Below are positions 1 to 7,521 of a DNA stretch of 34,250 nt, piece by piece. The number at the start of each line of letters is the position of its first letter. Position 1 is the stretch's first letter. The DNA lies in assembly GCA_937931785.1 (NCBI GenBank), contig CALHAX010000040.1, positions 1 to 34,250 on the forward strand. The letters are read 5' to 3'. Under the pieces are notes generated by a model. It was not told the DNA's origin and made no database searches. It saw only the letters and a program-made list of their open reading frames with translations. A program made the translations under genes and the position numbers. This stretch comes from an uncultured Hyphomicrobiaceae bacterium. Its GTDB lineage: Bacteria > Pseudomonadota > Alphaproteobacteria > Rhizobiales > CALHAX01.

Positions 1-77
1 GTGATCAGATTCCGGATCAGCGTGGTTTTACCGGCGCCGAGAAAACCGGTGATCACAGTTGCAGGAATTTTTTCCAT
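1..77 (-). CDS. cobW: CobW-family GTP-binding protein, N-terminal fragment
   Basis: Only the first 25 codons are in the window and the gene continues past base 1. The visible N-terminus reads MEKIPATVITGFLGAGKTTL, the hallmark start of the CobW/COG0523 P-loop GTPases, with Walker A GxxGxGKTT at about residues 11-19. These proteins act as metal chaperones or metal-insertion GTPases, and in aerobic cobalamin pathways CobW is linked to cobalt insertion by CobNST. The ATG at 77-75 lies 29 bases after the cobU stop on the same strand, so it is probably the next gene of the riboswitch-led operon. COG0523 also includes zinc chaperones; the cobalamin context favours CobW proper. Confidence 0.85.
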   Translation of the reverse strand, partial: MEKIPATVITGFLGAGKTTLIRNLI

Positions 78-106
78 GGGTCAGCTGTCCTGTCTCGATT
101 GGCGCA

Positions 107-637
107 TCACGTGTGCGCGGAAGGCTTGAGTGTCAAAGGCAATCCGGCCGCAACGAGAATGACTTCGTCAGCAACCGCGGCAATTTTCTGGTTCAGGCGT
201 CCCTGCGCGTCGCGAAACCGTCGCGCCAGCGCATTCTCGGGAACGATACCGAACCCCACTTCATTGGAAACCAGAACAACGGAACCAGCTGGTTGCGCCA
301 AACAGGACGCAAGCACGTCAACGGACTCGTCCAAGTCGCGCTCCGCCATGATCAGGTTGTTGAGCCAGAGCGTCAGGCAATCGACCAGCACAATGGCCGT
401 GTCGCGCACGTTGGCCATCAGCGCGTCCCGCAAATCAAGCGCCGCATCAACCGTCACCCAGTCCGCTCCACGTCGCGACTTGTGCACGTCAATACGGTCC
501 TTCATCTCGTCATCCCAGGCCTGCGCCGTGGCAATGTAAATCTTGTCCTTGCCACTGGTCTCGACCCGCTGTTCCGCGAACACGCTCTTGCCTGAACGGG
601 CACCGCCAAGCACAAGCGTCACCTTTGCAGCGTTCAT
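107..637 (-). CDS. cobU: Bifunctional adenosylcobinamide kinase / adenosylcobinamide-phosphate guanylyltransferase
   Basis: This enzyme (CobU/CobP) phosphorylates adenosylcobinamide and then transfers GMP to give adenosyl-GDP-cobinamide, a step in attaching the lower nucleotide loop of cobalamin in the cytoplasm. The 176-residue product has the expected family length. Its P-loop GGARSGKS is at about residues 11-18. A histidine in a DVHKSRR context near residue 52 corresponds to the His that is guanylylated in the family. A conserved SNEVGFGIVP segment lies in the second half. I chose the ATG at 637 because its ATGA overlaps the stop of the upstream DUF1636 gene, indicating translational coupling. 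An upstream in-frame start at 652 is possible but would lengthen the overlap. Confidence 0.95.
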   Translation of the reverse strand: MNAAKVTLVLGGARSGKSVFAEQRVETSGKDKIYIATAQAWDDEMKDRIDVHKSRRGADWVTVDAALDLRDALMANVRDTAIVLVDCLTLWLNNLIMAERDLDESVDVLASCLAQPAGSVVLVSNEVGFGIVPENALARRFRDAQGRLNQKIAAVADEVILVAAGLPLTLKPSAHT

Positions 638-1029
638 GTCGGCATCTCCCATCCGGGAGGCGGCGTACGGGACACAACCCCGCGACGAAAAAACGTCGGC
701 CGATCTGCCATCTCCGGAACACCATATGGCGACGCGACAACAGCGCCCGCTGCGGTAAGAACATCATCAGCATCGCGATCCGGATCGACGTCACCAATAA
801 CGTATGTCCACTTACCTTCCGCCGCAAACGCAACAGTCACAGGGCGCTCACAGACCGCAAGACAGTCAACACCTGTCACGGTGATGCCAGATGAATGATC
901 GGTATTCCGTTCCTGAAGAGCGTTCAGAAGTTTTGTCCCGGACATGACACCACCTTGTTCAGCGCCACAGGCTTCACAAACGAAAACTGTGACGGATGCC
1001 GGTGGTGCAACGTCCGCTGGGCGTTCCAT
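634..1029 (-). CDS. DUF1636-type small cysteine-motif protein of cobalamin loci
   Basis: A 131-residue protein with paired cysteines, CEAC at residues 18-21 and CLAVC at residues 56-60, in a thioredoxin-like ferredoxin layout. It resembles the DUF1636 family, which typically sits beside cobalamin genes in alphaproteobacteria; its biochemical role is not established to my knowledge. The four cysteines could hold a [2Fe-2S] cluster or bind metal (inference). The ATG at 1029 overlaps the cbtA stop in a TGATG arrangement, and the gene ends in an ATGA overlap with cobU. It is therefore embedded in the operon between cobalt uptake and corrin assembly genes. A longer reading frame upstream lies entirely over cbtA and is not credible. 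Confidence 0.8.
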   Translation of the reverse strand: MERPADVAPPASVTVFVCEACGAEQGGVMSGTKLLNALQERNTDHSSGITVTGVDCLAVCERPVTVAFAAEGKWTYVIGDVDPDRDADDVLTAAGAVVASPYGVPEMADRPTFFRRGVVSRTPPPGWEMPT

Positions 1030-1772
1030 CAGACCGCAGCGCGCTGTTCGTCGCGCTCCCACAGGTATCCCGCAATGCTTCCGACAAGGGCCCAAGACAC
1101 AGCCTGAACCACCAGCGATGAAGAAGCAAAATGTGCGGAGAGTTCAGAGGGTACGTTGGTTGTCAAAGCTTCAGGATATGGTGCTCCGACAATGTGCGGG
1201 AGCACAATAAGAAGCAGACCGCCACCAATTGCGACAGGAGAAGAGATACGCAGGATGGCCCACAGCCCGGCAGCGGTCGCAGCAGCGGTCCCGCCCCACC
1301 AGATCTGCCGATCGACAAGAGCCGCAGCGGCTGTACCCGGCAGCTCCGCACTCAGGCCCAGCCCCGGCGCCAAACCGGTCACCACAAATCCGGCGATGCC
1401 CCACAGAAGACCGTCCCGGGCCGTGATCCTGTTGTCCGTAAACAGCATCGCAGCGATCAACATCAGGCCGTAGCCCGTTGTCACAATGATTTGGGAAATC
1501 GCCGTCACCACTGTGCGCTCAAAACCATCTTCGGGTGACCATGCGGGCTTTTCGCCAGCCGCATGTGTTTCCGTGCCATGCGCAAGAATGAGTTCACCAC
1601 CAAACAGATGTGATGATGCGACCTGAAACATCGAAACTGGCGCAGCAGCCTGCTTCTCATAAGCCTCAGCGGCCACGATGAGAGGTGTTGTCGTGAAATG
1701 CTGGATTGCCGCCGTCGCGAGCCCGGCGATAACGCCGGCCACGAGGCCAACCCACAATAGTCGTGTCAGCAT
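1029..1772 (-). CDS. cbtA: CbtA-type cobalt transporter membrane subunit
   Basis: A 247-residue integral membrane protein of the CbtA family, predicted to import cobalt for B12 synthesis together with small CbtB. The start MLTRLLWVGLVAGVIAGLAT is a membrane segment of typical CbtA form. Further hydrophobic stretches follow at roughly residues 85-110, 125-150, 165-185, 190-210 and 225-245, separated by a charged periplasmic or cytoplasmic region at about residues 30-80. The chosen ATG (1772) matches the family start; an upstream GTG at 1811 adds a poorly supported extension. cbtB lies 64 bases upstream and the riboswitch upstream of that, so expression should fall when adenosylcobalamin is plentiful. 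Confidence 0.9.
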   Translation of the reverse strand: MLTRLLWVGLVAGVIAGLATAAIQHFTTTPLIVAAEAYEKQAAAPVSMFQVASSHLFGGELILAHGTETHAAGEKPAWSPEDGFERTVVTAISQIIVTTGYGLMLIAAMLFTDNRITARDGLLWGIAGFVVTGLAPGLGLSAELPGTAAAALVDRQIWWGGTAAATAAGLWAILRISSPVAIGGGLLLIVLPHIVGAPYPEALTTNVPSELSAHFASSSLVVQAVSWALVGSIAGYLWERDEQRAAV

Positions 1773-1836
1773 GATAAGCCCGTTCAGACGCGCAACGAAA
1801 CACGCGATCACTCAGACCGCGATACAGGGCGTCAGA

Positions 1837-2010
1837 TTAGTGGCAGGGAAACGCCATGGCATGGCGCGAGTCGTGCGCTGCATTGTGCAGAGTTTGCGAA
1901 TGCGCAAAGCCTGTCACGCCAACCAGCATGGCACCAAAAATGAAAACCGCGAGTGCGATCGCTTTTGTGCTGGCTTCAACCTGTGTTTGGGCCTGGACTG
2001 TTGTCGTCAT
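1837..2010 (-). CDS. cbtB: CbtB-type cobalt transporter small subunit
   Basis: A 57-residue protein with one transmembrane helix (about residues 17-37) and a histidine-rich tail containing LHNAAHDSRH and ending FPCH. This is the diagnostic layout of CbtB, where the terminal histidines are thought to bind cobalt and pass it to CbtA. I chose the ATG at 2010 because GAGGGAG sits 7 bases upstream; the alternative ATG at 2016 would sit almost on top of that site. It is the first gene after the cobalamin riboswitch. A small GCCG/CGGC hairpin just before the ribosome binding site could form part of the expression platform. Confidence 0.9.
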   Translation of the reverse strand: MTTTVQAQTQVEASTKAIALAVFIFGAMLVGVTGFAHSQTLHNAAHDSRHAMAFPCH

Positions 2011-2051
2011 CGTCATTCTCCCTCGCCGCCCCGTCGGCAGCTGTTGGATAC

Positions 2052-2262
2052 GGTCCTTCCGGCAGGTCTCCTGGCTCACGTGTCATCACCGATGCCCGCC
2101 TTCCCGGTTTGCGTGTGTCGCATGAACCAGTGGCATGTCGGGCAGCGGCTCTCCGCTTACAGTCGCGCGGGCGGCCTTGGCGTTGGGTCTCACACGAGAA
2201 ACCCGCACCACGTTCCCTCTTCGTACCAAAACCCCACCTGGAGCTTCAATAACCGGACCTTT
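2052..2262 (-). promoter_or_regulatory. Cobalamin (AdoCbl) riboswitch
   Basis: Read on the minus strand, the stretch carries the conserved landmarks in order: GAGGGAAcGTGGTGCGG (about 2220-2204), ACTGTAAGCGG (near 2164-2154), GCCACTGG (2134-2127), and the B12 box GCCAGGAGACCTGCC (2075-2061). The flanks GGTCC (near 2259) and GGACC (near 2055) can pair as the closing P1 stem. It lies about 45-250 bases upstream of cbtB, so B12 binding should repress the cbtBA-DUF1636-cobU-cobW operon. The outer boundaries are approximate. Confidence 0.95.
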
Positions 2263-2428
2263 GAGGTAAGGCACCCCCCGATGGGTGTCAACGTAAAGAA
2301 CCGACCGTATGAACATCCCGATGCGACCCGCTACGGATTCGCCAGTTCAGGCGTTTTGTGCACCATCGCGAACCATGCATGATATCGATCAGTGAAACGA
2401 ACCAAAGGTGAAGCAAGGAACAGACGCT

Positions 2429-3193
2429 GTGTTGAAACATTGGATGCAGTTGAGCGGCCACGATCTTGCCGATCTGCCAGATCAAACCGTTGTCATCTGT
2501 CCACTGGGCGCCGTCGAATGCCATGGTCCCCACTTGCCGAGCGGTACGGACACAATCATCGCAGATGGCATCCTCGACGCCATTCCAGCGACAGCACTGA
2601 ACGGCGTGACTGCATTGCGTTTGCCACCACTGTGGCTGGGTGCGTCTATGGAGCATTCATCACAGAAAGGAACCCTGAGTGCCCCCGCAGCTCAACTGAT
2701 CAGACAGATCGACGACCTTGCAAACCACGTCGCCAAGCATAACGTGAAACGGCTGATCCTCTTCAGTGCGCATGGCGGAAACAATCCGGTTGCCCGCATC
2801 GCTGCCCTCGAAGCCCGGACGAAACACGGTTTGCTGTGCGCCGCGACACACTGGATGGATTTTGGTTTACCCGACGGCCTGACACCTCCCGCACCGGTGC
2901 GACAGGATGCTCACGGCGGATGGATGGAAACATCCATGATGATGACCATTGCGCCTGAACTTGTGCACGCAACACGACCCGGTCCATCTGATCGCCCAAC
3001 GCCGGCTCCACTACTTTTCCCTGATGGTCCCGTGAATTGGGGCTGGATGTCGGAGGACCTCGGTGCAGACGGATACATCGGCGCGCCAAATCTCGCGACA
3101 CGCGAACTGGGCGATGAACTCGTAAGCAACGCAGCGACGTCACTCGCAAAACTGATCCGGCAAATGGCAGAGGCCGAGTGGCCGCGCAACTAA
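2429..3193 (+). CDS. Creatininase-family amidohydrolase
   Basis: A metal-dependent amidohydrolase of the creatininase/MftE superfamily, about 254 residues, the usual family length. The motif GAVECHGPHLPSGTDT (about residues 27-42) supplies Glu30, His32 and Asp41 as metal ligands. SAHGGNN lies mid-protein, and AHGGWMETSMMM supplies the later acidic ligand. Members cleave cyclic amides or C-terminal peptide bonds, or act on pyrimidine and riboflavin-pathway formamides, so the substrate cannot be assigned. I prefer the GTG at 2429 because AAGGA ends 9 bases upstream and the family N-terminus aligns there; a GTG at 2408 and an ATG at 2444 are alternatives. It diverges from the cobalamin operon and converges on the extensin-like gene, with only 10 bases between stops. 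Confidence 0.85.
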   Translation: MLKHWMQLSGHDLADLPDQTVVICPLGAVECHGPHLPSGTDTIIADGILDAIPATALNGVTALRLPPLWLGASMEHSSQKGTLSAPAAQLIRQIDDLANHVAKHNVKRLILFSAHGGNNPVARIAALEARTKHGLLCAATHWMDFGLPDGLTPPAPVRQDAHGGWMETSMMMTIAPELVHATRPGPSDRPTPAPLLFPDGPVNWGWMSEDLGADGYIGAPNLATRELGDELVSNAATSLAKLIRQMAEAEWPRN

Positions 3194-3203
3194 CCGTTTC
3201 ACA

Positions 3204-4523
3204 TTAACGGCAATATGCCTTGTAGCGACGCTTCGCCGTATCAAAATGAAAATGATCCCGGTGCGCATCGTTCGCTTCCGGTCCGAGAACCGTACTGAAA
3301 ATTCCACAGGCATCCGCGTGAATTTGCTTCAGAAACAATGCTTTGGCACTCACAGGCGCTGAACGCACAGGTTTATCAGCACTCTGGTCTGCATTGTCGG
3401 ATATCACAGGCTGCCATGCCGCTTGTCCTCCCGGATCCGGCACGCGGTTCAGGCGTACACCGCGACGCACAGGCCCTTTGAAAACCGGAAGCGGCACGCG
3501 CACGTCAAACGAGGCTTGCGAGACCACCGGGCCACGAGAGGCAATCCGCGTGCGGACGGCTTTCTGTTCAACCGGCTGCGCGGATGTGGATGTAACTTTG
3601 ACCAGGTCGCGTTTCACGGTTCCCCAGTCCGACAAGACAGAAACTGAGCGGCCATCCGCCAGGACAAAACTTGCTATATCCAGCGCATTGCCGAGCGCAT
3701 GTTCGCTCAATTTTCCTGCCTTGGCATTGTTCCGGTTGCGGCACGAATAGCTCGACACATTTCGAATGCGAACAACCCGGGACTTCAAAATGCTCTTTGC
3801 TGCCGGTTGAACTTTTTTCTCCAGCCATTTGTGAATGCGGAGCACCGTTCTGCAATTCAACGTTGCTGCGGGTTTGACGGATACGGATTGCACGTCACCA
3901 AGCGCGCTGAGTTTGACAGGTGCCGGCATGCCGCATGCGCCTTTGCGCATCGGTGCAACCGGTTCAATCACAACACTCTTGCGCGCAAGGATTGCGTCAC
4001 ACGCGTCATAGGCTGCGGATATTTCATCCGGCTGCCAGTTAGCAAGAGGTGGTGGAACGACATCTGCGAGCGTGTTGTCAGGCTTTGACGCCGCTTTGGA
4101 CACGCGTACTGTCTTGGCCGGGCGACGTTTTGGAAGCGAAACCGATGAGCTCGCCTGAGGAATGGCAGCAACCACGACAACAGGCCGACGCGCGGGCTCA
4201 GGCGTGACTGCATTGATTGCGGTTTCGGGGACCTTCTGAGGTTTTAGCGTCGCCGAATGCGTGAAACGTCCATTGTCTGCATCTGACCGGCGCGACGGCA
4301 ACGCAGGCGGCTTCGAAAGAACCGGAGTATCGCTGCCACGATAACGTCTGGAGCGGCGGCGGCGAGACTTGCCTTTGAATGCAGATTTGACGGCACCCAG
4401 AATTTCGCTGACCTGCAATGCGGTGCCAGCATGTGCCACGTTCGGGCGCAAAATCACAACCTGCACACACATCGCAAGCGCCAAGGTTGCCACCACAGCA
4501 AATCTGGAAAGCAAAAATCTCAC
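3204..4523 (-). CDS. Extensin-like C-terminal domain protein (exported, insertion in domain)
   Basis: A 439-residue protein with an N-terminal signal or anchor segment (about residues 7-30), then a basic run (KSRRRRSRR, residues 52-60) and a Pro/Arg/Val-rich linker to about residue 165. The extensin-like C domain follows. It contains SEHALGNALDIA (273-284) and HRDHFHFD (421-428), the His/Asp metal-site layout of LAS/DD-peptidase-like folds, so cleavage or binding of peptidoglycan peptides is plausible though unproven. Roughly 90 low-complexity residues (about 302-394) separate the SDWG strand from the FLKQIHADAC helix, where relatives usually have a short loop. The start is GTG at 4523, preceded by a purine-rich GGGGGATAC. 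It lies downstream of opgC on the same strand. Confidence 0.85.
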   Translation of the reverse strand: MRFLLSRFAVVATLALAMCVQVVILRPNVAHAGTALQVSEILGAVKSAFKGKSRRRRSRRYRGSDTPVLSKPPALPSRRSDADNGRFTHSATLKPQKVPETAINAVTPEPARRPVVVVAAIPQASSSVSLPKRRPAKTVRVSKAASKPDNTLADVVPPPLANWQPDEISAAYDACDAILARKSVVIEPVAPMRKGACGMPAPVKLSALGDVQSVSVKPAATLNCRTVLRIHKWLEKKVQPAAKSILKSRVVRIRNVSSYSCRNRNNAKAGKLSEHALGNALDIASFVLADGRSVSVLSDWGTVKRDLVKVTSTSAQPVEQKAVRTRIASRGPVVSQASFDVRVPLPVFKGPVRRGVRLNRVPDPGGQAAWQPVISDNADQSADKPVRSAPVSAKALFLKQIHADACGIFSTVLGPEANDAHRDHFHFDTAKRRYKAYCR

Positions 4524-4624
4524 GTATCCCCCGATCGTGCGAACCTCACGATACTTTGACAGAAATGCTGGAATTCAGCCAAAATCGTGGCACGCAAGCA
4601 AGCTGTTGGGTTATCTCGGCTTTT

Positions 4625-5908
4625 TCAACGCTTGTCTGGAGCAGCCAACACACCGCGCATCGTGCCAGCGCTCGTGGATTTTACGGACTGTTGCTCTGGA
4701 CGACGCTTCCAGGGCGATGATTTGAACCAGCCAGCCGTCCAGGCTGTCGCGATCAGAACAGCAAAGCCAAGCATATTGATCGCGAAGACCACAATCAATC
4801 CACCATCAGTCGCACTCAGCAAGACACCGCATAGTCGGGCAATAACCAGACTGACAAGGAACACCGCAAGCGACTGCTGTCCAACCTGCTTGATGATTTC
4901 GACCGTCTTTCCAGCCCATCCAGCGGCGGGTAAATTCCGCCCACTAACACCTGCTGCAATCCACGCCAGATAGGCAATTGCCAGGAAATGCACGTAACGG
5001 AACAGGCCAAAGAATGTCTTGGTTGCAAGCGGCCCTATATCGTTGCGAACAGCACGCAACTCAGGGAAGGCACCCAACAAACGAAAATAGGCAAACGGGA
5101 TAGTGATGACAACAATCACCCCGGCAATCCACATCAACGTGCGATTAACAGGAGGCGGCGGCAGCCAGCCGCGCATGAATGCGAACCCTGTAAAGAACAC
5201 GAGTTGCCACGCGAAGGGATTGAAAAACCAGGTTCGATCCGGTTTGCCGTGCGCCTCAGCTGGTAGATTCAGCCAGGTGAAAATCGGCATCCTCAAACCC
5301 AACCCTGTCTCGGGATGCGTGAACCACTGGAAATTATTGAGAATGATCCATGGCTGACTGACAACCATCCAGGTCAGCACACAGCCGCCCATAGCCATCC
5401 ACGGATGTATCCGCGCAAGCGCCATCACAAGCGGCAGCATTGCGAGGATCACGATATACATCGGCAGGATATCGAAATAGTTCGGAACGTATGTCAGCGT
5501 CAGCAAGCCGACGAGATTTTCACCCGGATGATTAATGAAGTTCTGGAGATTCAGCCCGCCGACAAAATTCTTGTCGAAGGCCCCGGTTGAATCAATTGCG
5601 TACAGCATTCCAAGAATAACGAAGAACACAACGATTTGTGCCCAGTAAACCTGCCACACGCGATACAGCACACGTGCCGCGCCCATCAGCCATCCAAATC
5701 GATCAAACACCGCACCAAACGCAATCGCAGACGCCATCCCCGAACAGAAAACAAAAATCTCCGTTGCATCGGAAAATCCGAACCGCGCAGGAATCCAGAG
5801 CGTCCATGGGTTGCCTGGAACATGGGCGATGAAAATAATGAACATGCCGATACCTCGAAAGAAATCGAGGCGAGGATCGCGCATGCGAGGCTTGGAGTGT
5901 TGCGTCAT
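4625..5908 (-). CDS. opgC: OpgC-type periplasmic glucan succinyltransferase (integral membrane)
   Basis: A 427-residue polytopic membrane protein of the OpgC/acyltransferase-3 type. It opens with RDPRLDFFRGIGMFIIFIAH, the family signature containing the conserved Arg, Asp and membrane His. About ten hydrophobic helices follow, with FGFSDATEIFVFCSG in the second-helix region. OpgC adds succinyl groups to osmoregulated periplasmic glucans, making them anionic. The opgH gene lies about 1.6 kb upstream on the same strand, with the TPR gene between them, which supports the assignment. The C-terminal approximately 35 residues are charged and probably cytoplasmic. Confidence 0.9.
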   Translation of the reverse strand: MTQHSKPRMRDPRLDFFRGIGMFIIFIAHVPGNPWTLWIPARFGFSDATEIFVFCSGMASAIAFGAVFDRFGWLMGAARVLYRVWQVYWAQIVVFFVILGMLYAIDSTGAFDKNFVGGLNLQNFINHPGENLVGLLTLTYVPNYFDILPMYIVILAMLPLVMALARIHPWMAMGGCVLTWMVVSQPWIILNNFQWFTHPETGLGLRMPIFTWLNLPAEAHGKPDRTWFFNPFAWQLVFFTGFAFMRGWLPPPPVNRTLMWIAGVIVVITIPFAYFRLLGAFPELRAVRNDIGPLATKTFFGLFRYVHFLAIAYLAWIAAGVSGRNLPAAGWAGKTVEIIKQVGQQSLAVFLVSLVIARLCGVLLSATDGGLIVVFAINMLGFAVLIATAWTAGWFKSSPWKRRPEQQSVKSTSAGTMRGVLAAPDKR

Positions 5909-6015
5909 GGAGCCGTCTCTATACGTGCAGCAAGCTCACACGTTCTGTGTCTGCGCAGCTTGCTGATGTCGACAATCGGAGTGCGCCCGATCATCCCTTT
6001 GTGCAACCGACAGGA

Positions 6016-7377
6016 TCACGACGCAACCGCAACAGGCGTTGTCAACAGGCCGTCCAGCAGTGTACCGCGGCTCGCCGTATAACCATCGACACCTCCACGC
6101 TTTGCCGCCCGTTCATCGACAAGCGTACGCGCCTCCTCGAAGGCTCCGGCCCGGATTGCAGCCTCGATTGTAATCCGTTCGAAAACATCACGTTGAGCGT
6201 GGCTACCACCTACCGTTTGCATTGCAGGACGAGCTGCACTGAGATTTGCGAAAGCGTTCGTGTAGTTGCCATCACGAAAGGCAACGAGCCCCGACGCAGC
6301 ATTCAGACCGGGATGATCTGCAACACGGTCCATGTCACCGTCGTTGCGGTTCGCGTCCCGCCGCATGCGGTGCAGCAGCTGTTCCGTAGCCGCTTTACGT
6401 TCCCCACCCAACAACGAAAGCATGTAGTGCAGATCAGCAAACACCGCGCACCCGTCGTCCACACGATGTTCGGACAATGCTGCAAGTTCTTCCCAGCGCG
6501 CGCCAACATCTACCCCTTCGATTTCAAGGCGTGAAAGAAGCGATGCGGCATTGGAAATGTCACGGTAATCGTCTGTCTTGTCCTGACGAATTTCCATATC
6601 GTAGAGCCGAAGAACTTCGTCGTGAGCTCCGGTATCAAGATAGAACAGCGCAAGATGCCAGTAGACGTGATAGCGGAAATTATTGCAGTGCGCCCAGGCA
6701 TCCGTCCGGCTTTCCAGCCAAGTGACGCCATCGCGTGCCCGTGCTGTCATGTCGTAAACATGTGCAACCGCGTGAAGCCCCCAGGCATCATCAGAAACCA
6801 GATCAAGCGCGTGTTTACCGGCAATTTCCGCTGCCCTTTGATCGCCGGTTTCCTCAAGTGCAAACGCATAGCAACCATGCATGTAGCCATCCGTCGCATT
6901 CGTTCCTCGGAACTGAGGCATGACCGCTTCAAGCGATGTGCGCATACCGAGCGCATCGCCAAGAATGAACTTGATTGCATGCCCCAGCTTGATCGCCATG
7001 GCATCGCGTGGGTGTGTCTCGAGCAGAGTGTCAAAAATAGCCGCTGATTTCGCAAGTTGCCCTGCAAGATACGCTTCGAGCGCTGCGATATATGCGTTCG
7101 TCCGGACATCTCCTCCATGAGATGCGGTAATCTCTTTGGCCTTAGCAAGCGCTTCCTGTGCCGTAGCGATCAATTCCCGTCGTCCCAGCAGCAAGCTGAA
7201 TAGACCTCGACACGCTTCAGCGATGGCAAACGCTGGCGCTGCCTTGAGCAACGCTCCAAGATGGTCAGCGGTGCTCGCGCCGTGTGAAAGGAACGCAAGG
7301 TTGAGATTGCGCCAGCTCTCCTTCGCGGCAGCACTCTCAAGCGAAACGTCGTATCCGTAAAGGTCCGTCGCAGCCAT
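6016..7377 (-). CDS. TTC38-like tetratricopeptide repeat protein
   Basis: A 453-residue soluble helical protein resembling tetratricopeptide repeat protein 38 (TTC38). The N-terminal third has alternating helices (for example AKSAAIFDTLLETHPRDAMA), and the middle holds the characteristic DAWGLHAVAHVYDM and NFRYHVYWHLALFYLDTG segments, followed by further TPR-like helix pairs. No signal peptide or membrane segment is seen. TTC38 homologues are widespread in bacteria without a defined activity. The conserved histidines in the HAVAH and HVYWH segments might mark a ligand or catalytic site (inference). I use the ATG at 7377 because AGGAG lies 9 bases upstream; a TTG at 7386 directly abuts that site and is unlikely. 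It lies between opgH and opgC on the same strand. Confidence 0.85.
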   Translation of the reverse strand: MAATDLYGYDVSLESAAAKESWRNLNLAFLSHGASTADHLGALLKAAPAFAIAEACRGLFSLLLGRRELIATAQEALAKAKEITASHGGDVRTNAYIAALEAYLAGQLAKSAAIFDTLLETHPRDAMAIKLGHAIKFILGDALGMRTSLEAVMPQFRGTNATDGYMHGCYAFALEETGDQRAAEIAGKHALDLVSDDAWGLHAVAHVYDMTARARDGVTWLESRTDAWAHCNNFRYHVYWHLALFYLDTGAHDEVLRLYDMEIRQDKTDDYRDISNAASLLSRLEIEGVDVGARWEELAALSEHRVDDGCAVFADLHYMLSLLGGERKAATEQLLHRMRRDANRNDGDMDRVADHPGLNAASGLVAFRDGNYTNAFANLSAARPAMQTVGGSHAQRDVFERITIEAAIRAGAFEEARTLVDERAAKRGGVDGYTASRGTLLDGLLTTPVAVAS

Positions 7378-7521
7378 ATGCATCAACTCCTGTTGGTTCA
7401 GGCAGGCATCTCATGCGATGTCGACCTTGGCATGACCATTATATTGGCAAGTGTCACATTCACTTGATCCAGCGAAAATTCGGATGAAAATCCCGTTTTT
7501 CGAATGGATTGGTGAACAAAA

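Noticed and set aside
99-1538. Several long plus-strand frames over the cobalamin genes
   Set aside because: They are shadows of cobU, DUF1636 and cbtA: no family motifs, Arg/Ser/Pro-rich composition, and no supporting ribosome binding sites.
1678-2382. A 234-codon plus-strand frame over cbtB and the riboswitch
   Set aside because: The riboswitch consensus and cbtB explain the minus strand here, and the translated product shows no domain.
3193-3210. A small CCGTT/AACGG hairpin between two convergent stops
   Set aside because: The stem has only five pairs and lacks a U-tract, so I do not call a terminator.
7440-7500. A weak A/T-rich hairpin downstream of opgH
   Set aside because: The stem is short with a bulge, and the same strand continues into the TTC38 gene; not convincing.
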